Positions 8,448 to 16,619 of a DNA stretch of 38,218 bases are shown piece by piece. Position 1 is the first letter of the stretch. Every line of letters starts with the position of its first letter. A model generated the notes under the pieces. That model did no database searches. It was not told the DNA's origin and saw only the letters and a list, made by a program, of their open reading frames with translations. The position numbers and the translations under genes were made by a program. This DNA is from Verrucomicrobiota bacterium (lineage in GTDB: Bacteria > Verrucomicrobiota > Verrucomicrobiia > Limisphaerales > SIBE01), in contig JACQWK010000734.1 in assembly GCA_016209525.1 (NCBI GenBank), positions 1-38,218 on the forward strand, written 5' to 3'.

Positions 8448-9179
8448 TCACGCGGGCCAAAATAACTTGTAGAACCAGGCGCCAATAATGCCGCCGATGA
8501 TCGGCCCAATCACAGGAACCCAGGCATAATTCCAATCCGAACTGCCTTTGCCAGCGATCGGCAGCAAGCAATGCGCGAGGCGCGGTCCGAGGTCGCGGGC
8601 TGGGTTGATGGCGTAACCTGTCGGTCCTCCCAGCGACAAGCCAATGGACCAGACGAGCACGCCTACGAGGAACGGGCCGAATCCGTCCTTGAAGCCCGAA
8701 TTCGGCACCAGGTTGCTGGGGGACAAAATCGCCAGGACGCCGGCCACCAGAACGACGGTGCCAATGACTTCAGTGACCAGATTCTTGCCATGATCGCGGA
8801 TGGCAGGCCCGGTGCAGAAGACGGCAAGTTTGGCTCCCGGATCGGAGGTTGGTCCCCAATGCGGCAAGTAGGCGAGCCAAACGACGGCTCCCCCCAGCAT
8901 GCCCCCGAGCATTTGGCCTGCGATGTAGTTGGGCACATTAGCCCACGCAAACTTTCCGATGCTCGCCAGGCCCAGCGTCACGGCTGGATTCAGGTGCGCC
9001 CCGCTGATCGCATTCACGGAATAGACGGCCACGGCAACGCCGAGGGCCCATCCTGCGGTGATGACGATCCAGCCCGAATTTTGGCCTTTCGATTTGTTCA
9101 ACAATACGTTGGCAACCACACCGTCTCCCAAGGTCACGAGAATCATGGTGCCGATCAGTTCAGCGGTGAATGGTGACAT
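8448..9179 (-). CDS. MIP-family channel, aquaglyceroporin type (GlpF-like)
   Basis: An inner-membrane MIP channel of 243 residues with six predicted helices and both half-helix signatures: SGAHLNPAVTLG (first NPA) and GYAINPARDLGPRLAH (second NPA). The Asp directly after the second NPAR is the residue that separates glycerol facilitators from strict water channels, so glycerol or another small polyol is the more likely substrate; that is established for the family and inferred here. No glycerol kinase or dehydrogenase lies beside it. The ATG at 9179 opens with the usual FTAELIGTMILV. Confidence 0.92.
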   Translation of the reverse strand: MSPFTAELIGTMILVTLGDGVVANVLLNKSKGQNSGWIVITAGWALGVAVAVYSVNAISGAHLNPAVTLGLASIGKFAWANVPNYIAGQMLGGMLGGAVVWLAYLPHWGPTSDPGAKLAVFCTGPAIRDHGKNLVTEVIGTVVLVAGVLAILSPSNLVPNSGFKDGFGPFLVGVLVWSIGLSLGGPTGYAINPARDLGPRLAHCLLPIAGKGSSDWNYAWVPVIGPIIGGIIGAWFYKLFWPA

Positions 9180-9355
9180 GGCTGTGTGCAGGTCTGGTTG
9201 AGTTGCAGGCAGAGGCTAACAGAGGGCTTGCGTTTGTGTCCAACCGAATTCGGCAAAACAAGGCGCCACCGGCGCATCTTGACACTGCCACCAGGCCTCC
9301 AATACCCAATCCTCAATCGTGGCTTTGGAGCCGAACAGGTCCAGACGCCAACGAT

Positions 9356-10573
9356 TCAGGGCCGCGCGGGGGCCGCTGCCAATTCCAGTTTCCAGCTCTC
9401 CAGCGCATTGGCGCGGCCAATCTTCGTCAGGTAGGCCCGATCGACCTGCGGCGGTGGAACTCCACCAGAGGAACCACCCTCCGCAAGGACCAAAACATTC
9501 GCCGCGTGGACAGCCGTCAAAGCAGAGAATTCAGTCTGTTTGCTACGGTTCGGAAAATGATGGTAAGCCACCGCTTCGACCACACTCAAGGGCAGGCCCC
9601 AAAGGCCGAGAATGTAGCCGCCGACCTCCGCGTGGTTGACACCGAGGAGTCGCTTCTCGGCCACATGCCACTCCACATTTCTTCTAACGGCGTTTCTGCA
9701 GGCTTCCTCATAGGACTCCGGGAAACTGCTGGCCAGGACAAGCTTGCCCAGATCGTGCAGCAAACCGGCGGCCAGAGCGTCTTCCACCAATTCGCGTTTG
9801 GCGGACTCGCATTGGGCGATTAGTTTGGCGGCTTGAGCCGCCCTCACGCTGTGCTGCCACAGCGTGGCCACCGTCAGCCCGCCCAGCCTTTGGGTTTCAA
9901 ATTGGGAGAAGATTCCAATCGCCAGCACCAGGTATTTCACAGTATCGATGCCAAGGAAGCCGATCGCCTCGACCAAACTGGCGGTGGGTCGGGTCAACCC
10001 GAAAGACGCCGAGTTCACGATCCTCAACACCTGCGCCGTCATCCCAACATCTTGGGCTACCGTCGCCGCTATGTCCGCGATGGGTGTTTCCACCGAATGG
10101 AGCTGGCGAACCAGTTGCAGATAGAGCGAGGGCATGCTCAGCACCCGCTCCATCTTGGAAATGGATTCCTGCATGGCGGGATCGGCCACCAAGGCGCGAA
10201 TGATCGCGGTGCGCTGGATCGCGGCTTCGAGCCATTCCTTCGGACAAGGTTTGGGCAAGAACTGATGCACCAGACCGACGCATCCCAAAACCGTTTGTTG
10301 ATCGGAATAGCTCGAATAGACGATCCGCGTGCACATGGGGTAAAGGTCCTTGACCACCTTCAGAAAGTCTTGCCCGCTCATGCCTGGCATCTTCAGGTCC
10401 GTAACCAGGACATCGAACGGGGCTCGCGCCATCATTTCGAGCCCTTTCTCCGCGCTCTCGGCCACGTCCATGCGCCACTGTTCCTGCAAATCGGCCAGCA
10501 GCCGCGGCAGCATCCTCAGCACCGCAGGCTCATCATCCACGAACAGCACGGACAGTTTTTGCCGGTTTTCCAT
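9356..10573 (-). CDS. Response regulator with receiver and HDOD domains
   Basis: A 405-residue cytoplasmic signalling protein. Residues 7-123 are a CheY-like receiver: acidic pair D13/D14 in VDDEP, phosphoacceptor D59 in VTDLKMPGMSG, conserved Ser in VYSSYS and K108 in FLPKPCP. Residues about 140-340 are an HDOD domain (SMPSLYLQLVRQL, DVGMTAQVLRIVNSASFG, EAIGFLGIDTVKYLVLA, AGLLHDLGKLVLA, HAEVGGYILGLWGLP, AYHHFP). HDOD proteins act in regulation of motility, stress or second-messenger networks; most lack phosphodiesterase activity. The frame is open to 11026, but that extension runs through intergenic repeats, so I used the ATG at 10573, where the receiver domain begins. No histidine kinase is adjacent. 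Confidence 0.9.
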   Translation of the reverse strand: MENRQKLSVLFVDDEPAVLRMLPRLLADLQEQWRMDVAESAEKGLEMMARAPFDVLVTDLKMPGMSGQDFLKVVKDLYPMCTRIVYSSYSDQQTVLGCVGLVHQFLPKPCPKEWLEAAIQRTAIIRALVADPAMQESISKMERVLSMPSLYLQLVRQLHSVETPIADIAATVAQDVGMTAQVLRIVNSASFGLTRPTASLVEAIGFLGIDTVKYLVLAIGIFSQFETQRLGGLTVATLWQHSVRAAQAAKLIAQCESAKRELVEDALAAGLLHDLGKLVLASSFPESYEEACRNAVRRNVEWHVAEKRLLGVNHAEVGGYILGLWGLPLSVVEAVAYHHFPNRSKQTEFSALTAVHAANVLVLAEGGSSGGVPPPQVDRAYLTKIGRANALESWKLELAAAPARP

Positions 10574-11243
10574 ACTCAGCCCGGTGGAATTGATCCTGTG
10601 TTGCCATCTACGATAAACCGAGGCTCGGAAAAGGCTCAAGCAAAAAGGAGATCCCCCCAGGAGTTTGATGCCAACCCTGCTTATGACCGAGCTTACGCAG
10701 ACTTGAAGTCTATCAGTATCTGTCCAAATCGTTTCCTGCCGTGTAAATTTTCTCGTCCGTCTCGTTACCTCGGCGGCTACGAACCCACAGTTGCACCGAA
10801 AATAAGAGCGAGTGGTTGCCAACCAAGCGGCTGGTCGCCAAGCGCTCAGCCTCCGAATCTTTGTCGCAAACTTTGTCGCACCCTTCGCCGGACGGGCTTG
10901 TTTTGCCGTGTGTCTTCGACAAAGGCGGAGACAAAGTTTGCGACAAAGATCTTTCATGGGAAGTGGGGTCCAAATGAAGGACGAGGGATTCATGGAAGAC
11001 CGCCACGATTCCAGAAACGCGCACACAGCTCGTGAACTCGCAACCGAGCCGGAGCGCGGGCGGTTCGCCTGCTGCTCCGAAAGAAACTCTAAACTTCGCG
11101 GGCGAACCGCTCGCGCTCCTCATCGTCGGACCATGGAAAGCTTCCAAGCCCGACCAGTGCGCATTGGGTCCGTGAATCAACCGATCGGTGGGGCGAGACT
11201 CCCGTCGTCCTGATTTTTTGCCAGAAATGCAGAACTCACCGAG
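10574..11243. repeat. Gene-free stretch with a perfect 21-bp inverted repeat
   Basis: No credible gene is found. A perfect 21-bp inverted repeat lies at 10857-10877 and 10930-10950 with a 52-nt spacer. Each arm contains CTTTGTCG twice, so the stem is built from a tandem half-repeat. The rest looks like degraded repeat sequence, including a run at 10958-11060 with repeated CATGGAAG-type words. It is upstream of the HDOD gene and may include its promoter. Confidence 0.55.
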
Positions 11244-11880
11244 GGCCTGTTTCAAAAATGGGTGGTGCGGGCAACCTGCCCGCCCCGCTCGGCAACTTGC
11301 CGACCGGGATGGCCGCGAGTGCCGCGATGAAACGAGCGTCTGGACTGTCCATCGATGCCGCACCCGTTCCGTCCGGCGAGTTCCCGGACGCTGGAGTTTG
11401 GACATTTTCGTGGACTGCGATGGTCCAGATTCAGGAACAACTCAACCCTGTCTTTCGAATTGAGGCACAAGCTTAGCCACGGAGTGGCGTCAGCCCATAG
11501 CCCACAGCGCAAGCTGCGGGAGAGGTGCCATCGACCTCCCAAAGCCCCGGATGGGGCGAGGGAAAACAGGTATAGGCAGGCCTGGTGAACTCGGTCCTTG
11601 GACCCTGACGAATCGTGGTCTAACCGGTAAGTTCTGTCGCCCCTCCGGGGCTGAAACACGGGGCGGTCGGGCTTTGCCACGGCTCACGCCGTGGGCTACC
11701 TTCTGGTCGCCCCTCCGGGGCTGGTTCTCGTTGGATTGGCGCACGCCGGTCCTGTCCTTCGCGCAACGCAACATGTCCCAACTCCAGCGTCGGGCAAGTC
11801 GCCGGACGGCACAGGCTGGAGCCTGTGCCACCCAAGAGAACCTTTCCAAACACGCTCTAAAAGGCTCTGTGCGCCACATC
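11244..11880. repeat. Composite repeat block (family R1 copy 1 and nested repeats)
   Basis: About 150 bp from 11244 (GCCTGTTTCAAAAATGGGTGG onward) match the reverse complement of 16870-17023, and the first part also resembles 27286-27420. A 37-bp inverted repeat with four mismatches (11369-11405 / 11773-11809) brackets about 370 bp, within which GTCGCCCCTCCGGGGCTG occurs twice (about 11637 and 11707). The outer R1 sequence resumes after 11800. The block looks like a repeat invaded by other repeats. Open frames through it are not gene-like. Confidence 0.6.
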
Positions 11881-12034
11881 GGAATGTGGAAAGCAAATTC
11901 CTTGCTTCGCGCTCTCCGTTTCCTCCGTTGCCTCCTGTTTTCCGATCAAAAGGCAACGAAGAGAACGAAGAATTTGGGAAGTTGGTTTGGCCATCTTCCG
12001 CGACCTAAACCCTTTTTCTTACCGAGGCATGGAG

Positions 12035-12088
12035 ACTCGGATCTCGGCCTTCGGATTTCTTTCAAATTTCGAGTTTCGGATTTTGAAC
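12035..12088. repeat. TTCGGATTT-type repeat
   Basis: A/T-rich tandem-like words (CTTCGGATTTCTTTCAAATT, TCGAGTTTCGGATTTTGAAC) match those at 8316-8368. This is an intergenic dispersed repeat immediately after the stop of the gene fragment at 12089. Confidence 0.55.
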
Positions 12089-12271
12089 TTACACCGTGTT
12101 CTTCGCAAAAACCTCCTGGACGGACTTGGGGTCGTAAAACTCTTTCTGAACTTCCTCGGCAGTGAAGGAATTGAACGTCCCTTGCTCGGTGTAGCAGAGG
12201 TAACGCAAGGCTTCCGGCGTGCAGTCGAAACGGCCATCGGGTAACAGCGCCAGCCAAGGGCCGGGGCCCAA
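12089..12271 (-). pseudogene. Remnant C-terminal tail of a larger protein
   Basis: A 60-residue open stretch (WLALLPDGRFDCTPEALRYL, then FTAEEVQKEFYDPKSVQEVF) looks like a conserved protein C-terminus, similar in style to the last 50 residues of some WD40 or caspase-like proteins (GRFD.(T/S)PE.L.. then a (F/Y)(Y/F).P..V... ending). The frame stays open upstream to about 12454, but that part looks non-homologous and no start codon with a Shine-Dalgarno is present. I read it as a truncated gene end left beside the NACHT cassette. It could instead be a tiny real gene using the TTG at 12271; that is less likely. Confidence 0.4.
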
Positions 12272-12381
12272 GCCGCAGCCATTCGAACGAGGTTCCTTTC
12301 GCTTAAGTCGCCCGAACGCGCCAGCCGAACCGCCGTTCCGTTCGTTGAGCCGTTCCCACGCCTCGCAAAGCCCAGCTAAGA

Positions 12382-13110
12382 TCAGCCCAGTTGGCGACTC
12401 GGTGAGGAACTGCCGATAACTTCGGACCGGTAGGCTTCCAAGCGCGAAAGAATGTCATGGAGTATATAAGCCAGCCGATTTCGCGTCCAGGGTTGCGCCG
12501 ACTTTGGATCGTAGTTCACGGGGAGCTGTCCGACCGGTGGGGTGAAAGAGTTCTTGAATCCCAAACGTCGCGCGGTACGAACACAGCGCAACGCGTGGTC
12601 TCGATGAGCGACGATCAACACTTTGCCCAAGGAGGCTGGCCTCTTCACCAGCTTCTTCACCTGGGCAATCACACCGTACGTGCTGAGGTATTTCTTGACG
12701 CCACTCGCTGTATCGACTGCCGGGTAGATCGGTTTGACGTGGTTCGAGGGAATCCGGGGTCCGATCGCCTTGGCAATCTCCCATTGAGCATAAACGGGAC
12801 ACCTCGCTTGGCGCCAAAGGTTCACGGTCAAATTTGCCAACTGATGATTCACTGGCCCAGGCGTCACGTAGCCATTCTGGTCCTCCCGATATCCAAACGC
12901 GAGCGCAAGAATGCCTCCTACTCCGCTCACATCGCTCGAGGGAGGTGCCCACCTGAGGATTTGGTTCTCAACAAGATGAGCCATTCGATGGGCAAGATTC
13001 CGGTCCTGCAATTCCTTTGAGAAAAACAGCTTTAAGAGTTGAAGTGTAGGAATCCTGGAGCCGAGAGGGCTTCCGCCTACTTCTTTTAAGGATCTCACTG
13101 ACTGCATCAT
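12382..13110 (-). CDS. YdcF/ElyC/SanA (DUF218)-like protein, third gene of NACHT cassette
   Basis: A 242-residue protein without signal peptide or clear membrane segment. The order of motifs recalls the DUF218 fold: GGILALAFGY with VNHQLANLTVNLW, then CPVYAQWEIAKAIG, and KVLIVAHRDHALRCVRTARR, where DUF218 proteins have a (V)(T/A)xxxH.xR segment. The match is by eye and remote. Start choice: ATG at 13110 (another ATG at 13107); an in-frame TTG at 13137 would leave only 12 bp to the preceding stop. It is the last gene of a co-directional run with the membrane protein and the NACHT ATPase, so it probably works with them. The biochemical role is unknown. Confidence 0.7.
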   Translation of the reverse strand: MMQSVRSLKEVGGSPLGSRIPTLQLLKLFFSKELQDRNLAHRMAHLVENQILRWAPPSSDVSGVGGILALAFGYREDQNGYVTPGPVNHQLANLTVNLWRQARCPVYAQWEIAKAIGPRIPSNHVKPIYPAVDTASGVKKYLSTYGVIAQVKKLVKRPASLGKVLIVAHRDHALRCVRTARRLGFKNSFTPPVGQLPVNYDPKSAQPWTRNRLAYILHDILSRLEAYRSEVIGSSSPSRQLG

Positions 13111-13149
13111 TGGTCGAGAATCGTCCTGGGCAGTCAAACCGAAATCCGG

Positions 13150-13974
13150 TTAATTCTGCTGCGGGTTTCCGTTTGCATCCTTTTCCGAATGGCCCCCGTA
13201 CCTGATTGCATGCCAAATTAACCAAAGGGTAAGCAAGATGCAGACTAAACCGATGGACGCTAAGACCCAAAAGACTATGCTGCTGATACGTTGACTTGTT
13301 CCGGCTGGCTGGAGTGTTCCGCCTAACTGGAATACCACGGCGAGTAAGAGGGCCCCGATCTGTGGACTCACCAGCAAACCGGCACCTGCGAGCACAATAA
13401 GCGGAGTCTGGATTATGCGCTTTCTTCGCACATCAGACCATCTCCCATTTTCCCGAAGAAGGTTCCTCGATTGCCCGCCTGGCTGTGGCGAGTTGGCATT
13501 GTGTAGAGATCCAACGTTGGTCGGCGTCGGCGGACGCAGCTCAAACCGCTGTCTGCGCATCCAAAGTCCGCGAGCTTGCGTCACTGCTTCATTGGCTGTA
13601 AGGCAGGTTTCCCACCCGGGGAATCGTGGACCGGAATCATCTTCTTTGCGAGACTCAAATGTCATTCTGATGTAGTGGCCGAGTTGCCGGATTCTCATTT
13701 CATTCTCCAGCCAGGCGGCTGCGAGAAACAGATTAATTGGAGGCAGGAGACAGAGTGTTGCAGGGATCCACTTCTCCGACAAATTGAGGCCGAACAGCAC
13801 AGCGGAGGCGGTCACAACCGCGAGCAGAAGCTGATGCCGCTGTCCAATTCTGGTGTTGATCTCTTCACGAAGTGCAGCGTACTCGAGTCCTTTCCAATCG
13901 GTTCCATCGCTGTCTGGATTCTTCGATCCGCAAGAATGGTTTGAATCCTGACCGCCTGTTTGATTTTCCGTCAT
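13150..13974 (-). CDS. Multi-pass membrane protein, candidate effector of NACHT cassette
   Basis: A 274-residue protein with about five hydrophobic segments: near residues 48-65, 71-88, 187-203, 205-219 and 232-256. The first pair follows a charged amphipathic stretch (EYAALREEINTRIGQRHQ), and the second ends in LLPPINLFLAAAWLENEMRI with RQLGHYIRM after it. This pattern recalls families of small membrane proteins in conflict systems (for example SLATT-like proteins), but I cannot assign a named family. The ATG at 13974 is 27 bp after the NACHT stop and its stop is 39 bp before the next ATG, so the three genes are almost certainly one transcript. A pore-forming or membrane-damaging effector role is inference from context. 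Confidence 0.8.
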   Translation of the reverse strand: MTENQTGGQDSNHSCGSKNPDSDGTDWKGLEYAALREEINTRIGQRHQLLLAVVTASAVLFGLNLSEKWIPATLCLLPPINLFLAAAWLENEMRIRQLGHYIRMTFESRKEDDSGPRFPGWETCLTANEAVTQARGLWMRRQRFELRPPTPTNVGSLHNANSPQPGGQSRNLLRENGRWSDVRRKRIIQTPLIVLAGAGLLVSPQIGALLLAVVFQLGGTLQPAGTSQRISSIVFWVLASIGLVCILLTLWLIWHAIRYGGHSEKDANGNPQQN

Positions 13975-14001
13975 GACAAAACTCTGTTAAGGGCAATGCA
14001 C

Positions 14002-16530
14002 TTAGACTGTCCACTGGGCCTGCAACGAGTCGATTGTTTTCGCGATTTCAACCCGAACGTCGAGCAGTGGCTCTGTCTCCAGCGCCTTTCGCAAAGCGGG
14101 AACAAGTGAGACACCACGTACTTTTCGGATTGCTTCTGCCGCGTGGATTCGTGTCCGGTAGTAGTTGGAAGACAGGAGCTCGCCCAAAACGGAAAGCTCG
14201 GCTTTGCCGAGAAAGGAAGTGGTATCCGGCCCTTGAACTCCCCCGATCTTGCCCAAGGCCTCAGCAGCCATATTGGTGACCGACGGCAAATCATGTGATG
14301 CAGCGTCGATCACCTTCTGCAACTGAGAGGCCAATCGCAACTCGCCGAATAGCCAGATTCCATAGTAGGACCGTCGTCCGACAGTGTCCCTCGAGAAGTC
14401 CAGTCGGTCGAAGGCATCGATGAGCCTCTCTTCGATTACTTCGCAATGGCCCTCACGATGTCCCTTAACAACCGCTACTACAGCTTGCTGGTCGAGTTCG
14501 GCATGTGTGCGATCCGTCGCTTGTGATACCCCTTCAAGATGTTTCAATCCTTCCTCCCATGTCCATTCTTTCGGCAATGTCCGAACGAGTACTTCTAGGG
14601 CGTATCCTGTCGCATTATTCAACTTCTCCAGCGCGAAAGCCGATTCCCACCAAGCGTCTGGAGGATCTGGACGACGGACCGCCTCTTCCAGCAATTCCAG
14701 GACCTCTTGGGTGGCGATTCCAAGTTCCCCCAGAACCCACGTAACGCCGGAACGTAGTTTGCCACTTCGGCACAGAGTGACCAAGTTCGCAGCCGTTTCC
14801 TTGGCCCTGTAATGCTTCAGAAAGGCCAAAACATACTGTGCATTCCACGCGACTTTGCCGGTTTCTTCAAAGGCCCACCGGCATAGGATCGCGATGTCAT
14901 CAAGACTTTGACAGACAATCTGAGCAATGAATAGATAAATCTCTGGAGCGATGCGCTTCCGATTAAAGCCTTTGCCAGCTTTGTTGTTTCGGACTTCATT
15001 GGCCAGCCGCCTGGCAACGAAGAATTCCCTGAACGAGCCGTGCATGAAGTGCCAGTCGTTCCCTGTGGGACTGCGCTTGAGGAAGGAAGCCGTTTGCACT
15101 TCGTGGGAAATGTCCTCGACTTCCTGATCGCCAAACTCGAGCGTCTTGGCCGCGTGGTACCGAGCCACGAACGCAACCAGTTGAGCAGTTGAGAATGAGT
15201 CTTTTTCTTTGGTCCACATCTGCCAAGCCAATTCTATCATCAGCGCAAGTTTGGTGTCGCGATTCAGCACCACGCGGCCTTTCTTGAAGTCGTGCTCCAC
15301 CCATAGGTTTGTGTACACAGTGTAAAGGCTGGCAGCGTTGACCTGTTCGCTGCGCTTCAGGCCTGGCAAGGATCTTACGATCATGTCAAGCAGGAGCGGG
15401 CGCTGAGCGAGGTCGCGCAGTTTGTAGATCGTTTGGATATTTTGCCAGTCGGCGTCGGCATGGCTGCCGCGCGCACGCTGGAGGTATTCGCGGATTTGAG
15501 CGTCGTTGAATTCCTGCAGGTAGACCACTTCGGCGTTAGATTGCCGATGGAGTTCCCTGTAGAGCGCGGTCTCGGCGGCGGTGAGGGACGGATCCTCGCC
15601 GATCAGACGGGCTTGTTCGGTGTGGTCCTTAAAGTAGTGCGTGCGGCAGGTGAGGATGACTTTGCCGGCGCCTTTAGCTGCGCGGCAAAGTTCCTGAAAA
15701 ATGCCTTGCGTGATTTCCCAGCGGACGCGGTCAGCCATTTCGTCGAAAGCGTCGAAGCATAGGACGATGCGTCCCTTGCGCAGCAGGGACTCGAAGTGCG
15801 GGAAGTTGAGGCCTGGTAGACCGGAGTCACGAAAATGTTCGATGACGATGCTGTCGAGGGAGACTTCCCTGCGCACTTGGCGGAGCGGAATGAGCACGGG
15901 CGCCGGATGGCGCACGGGATCGTCGCGGAAGTTGCGGGCCAGTTGGTAGGCGAGGAAACCCAGCAACGTTGTCTTGCCCGTGCCGAGGTCACCGAGAACG
16001 ACGAGCAAGTTGGAGCGCTCATTGCTGAGCCATCTGTCAAAGTGGGCCACCGCAGGGTATTTCTCCCAAGTGATGTCGGTTTCGAGATCCGGTGGGATGA
16101 AGAGGTCGCGCCCCCCCCAGCCTCTTTCCTGATCGTTGATTTCATTCTCGATCTGACTGATGAGCAACTTCGCGTAGTTGTCGAGAGGCACGAGCTCGCG
16201 AAGGAGATCTGAGTAGGTGGCGCAGTCAATGCCAGCCCCTTCGAGAGCCACTCGGGTATCCGCGGCGAACCCGATTGAGGAGACAGCGATCCAGCGGAAC
16301 TTTGGGAGCCTATGTTGAGCGAGGTTTTGCTGGGCGAGAATCTGGTCGCGGTCGGCCGCCGTGACCTGGTTGTCCTTGCACTCCACGATCGCCTGACAGT
16401 GCAGGCCACCCTCGCGCTTTTCGATCATCAGGTCTATTTGAATGCCGCAGAGTTTCGTGTTCTGCTTCACTTCAAAGCCGAGCAAGCGATAGAGCGTGGC
16501 GACTTCATTTTCGAATATTCCATTGGACAT
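14002..16530 (-). CDS. Mrr-like nuclease-NACHT-HEAT ATPase (NLR-like, STAND family)
   Basis: An 842-residue protein in three parts. Residues 1-115: an Mrr/PD-(D/E)xK endonuclease-like domain with E9, D33 (GIQIDL) and E50-x-K52 (VECKD). Residues 170-510: a NACHT NTPase with Walker A GDLGTGKTT (180-188), Walker B RIVLCFDAFDEM (D260, D263, E264), sensor VILTCRTHYF and the winged-helix HGSFREFFVARRL (497-509). Residues 530-842: HEAT-like helical repeats (VTNMAAEALGKIGG, YRTRIHAAEAIRKVRG), the usual ligand-sensing end. NACHT/STAND proteins oligomerise on sensing a trigger; bacterial ones protect against phage. Start: ATG at 16530 with GAGG at six bases, not the TTG at 16545. A run of eight G lies between nuclease and NACHT domains. 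First gene of a three-gene operon. Confidence 0.9.
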   Translation of the reverse strand: MSNGIFENEVATLYRLLGFEVKQNTKLCGIQIDLMIEKREGGLHCQAIVECKDNQVTAADRDQILAQQNLAQHRLPKFRWIAVSSIGFAADTRVALEGAGIDCATYSDLLRELVPLDNYAKLLISQIENEINDQERGWGGRDLFIPPDLETDITWEKYPAVAHFDRWLSNERSNLLVVLGDLGTGKTTLLGFLAYQLARNFRDDPVRHPAPVLIPLRQVRREVSLDSIVIEHFRDSGLPGLNFPHFESLLRKGRIVLCFDAFDEMADRVRWEITQGIFQELCRAAKGAGKVILTCRTHYFKDHTEQARLIGEDPSLTAAETALYRELHRQSNAEVVYLQEFNDAQIREYLQRARGSHADADWQNIQTIYKLRDLAQRPLLLDMIVRSLPGLKRSEQVNAASLYTVYTNLWVEHDFKKGRVVLNRDTKLALMIELAWQMWTKEKDSFSTAQLVAFVARYHAAKTLEFGDQEVEDISHEVQTASFLKRSPTGNDWHFMHGSFREFFVARRLANEVRNNKAGKGFNRKRIAPEIYLFIAQIVCQSLDDIAILCRWAFEETGKVAWNAQYVLAFLKHYRAKETAANLVTLCRSGKLRSGVTWVLGELGIATQEVLELLEEAVRRPDPPDAWWESAFALEKLNNATGYALEVLVRTLPKEWTWEEGLKHLEGVSQATDRTHAELDQQAVVAVVKGHREGHCEVIEERLIDAFDRLDFSRDTVGRRSYYGIWLFGELRLASQLQKVIDAASHDLPSVTNMAAEALGKIGGVQGPDTTSFLGKAELSVLGELLSSNYYRTRIHAAEAIRKVRGVSLVPALRKALETEPLLDVRVEIAKTIDSLQAQWTV

Positions 16531-16619
16531 AATGACCTCGCACAATTCAGCCGTTCAAAATGCTGCTCCTGGGAAGCAATACCACTTCGCAATGTTAGCG
16601 ACAAGCGCCCAATCGGGTA

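Noticed and set aside
10574-11026. N-terminal extension of the HDOD regulator by 151 residues
   Set aside because: The frame is open, but the sequence is repeat-derived (it contains the 21-bp inverted repeat) and the receiver domain starts at the ATG at 10573.
11240-12000. Several open frames of 80-200 codons
   Set aside because: They run through repeat blocks on both strands, with Arg/Pro/Gly-rich products and no start signals.
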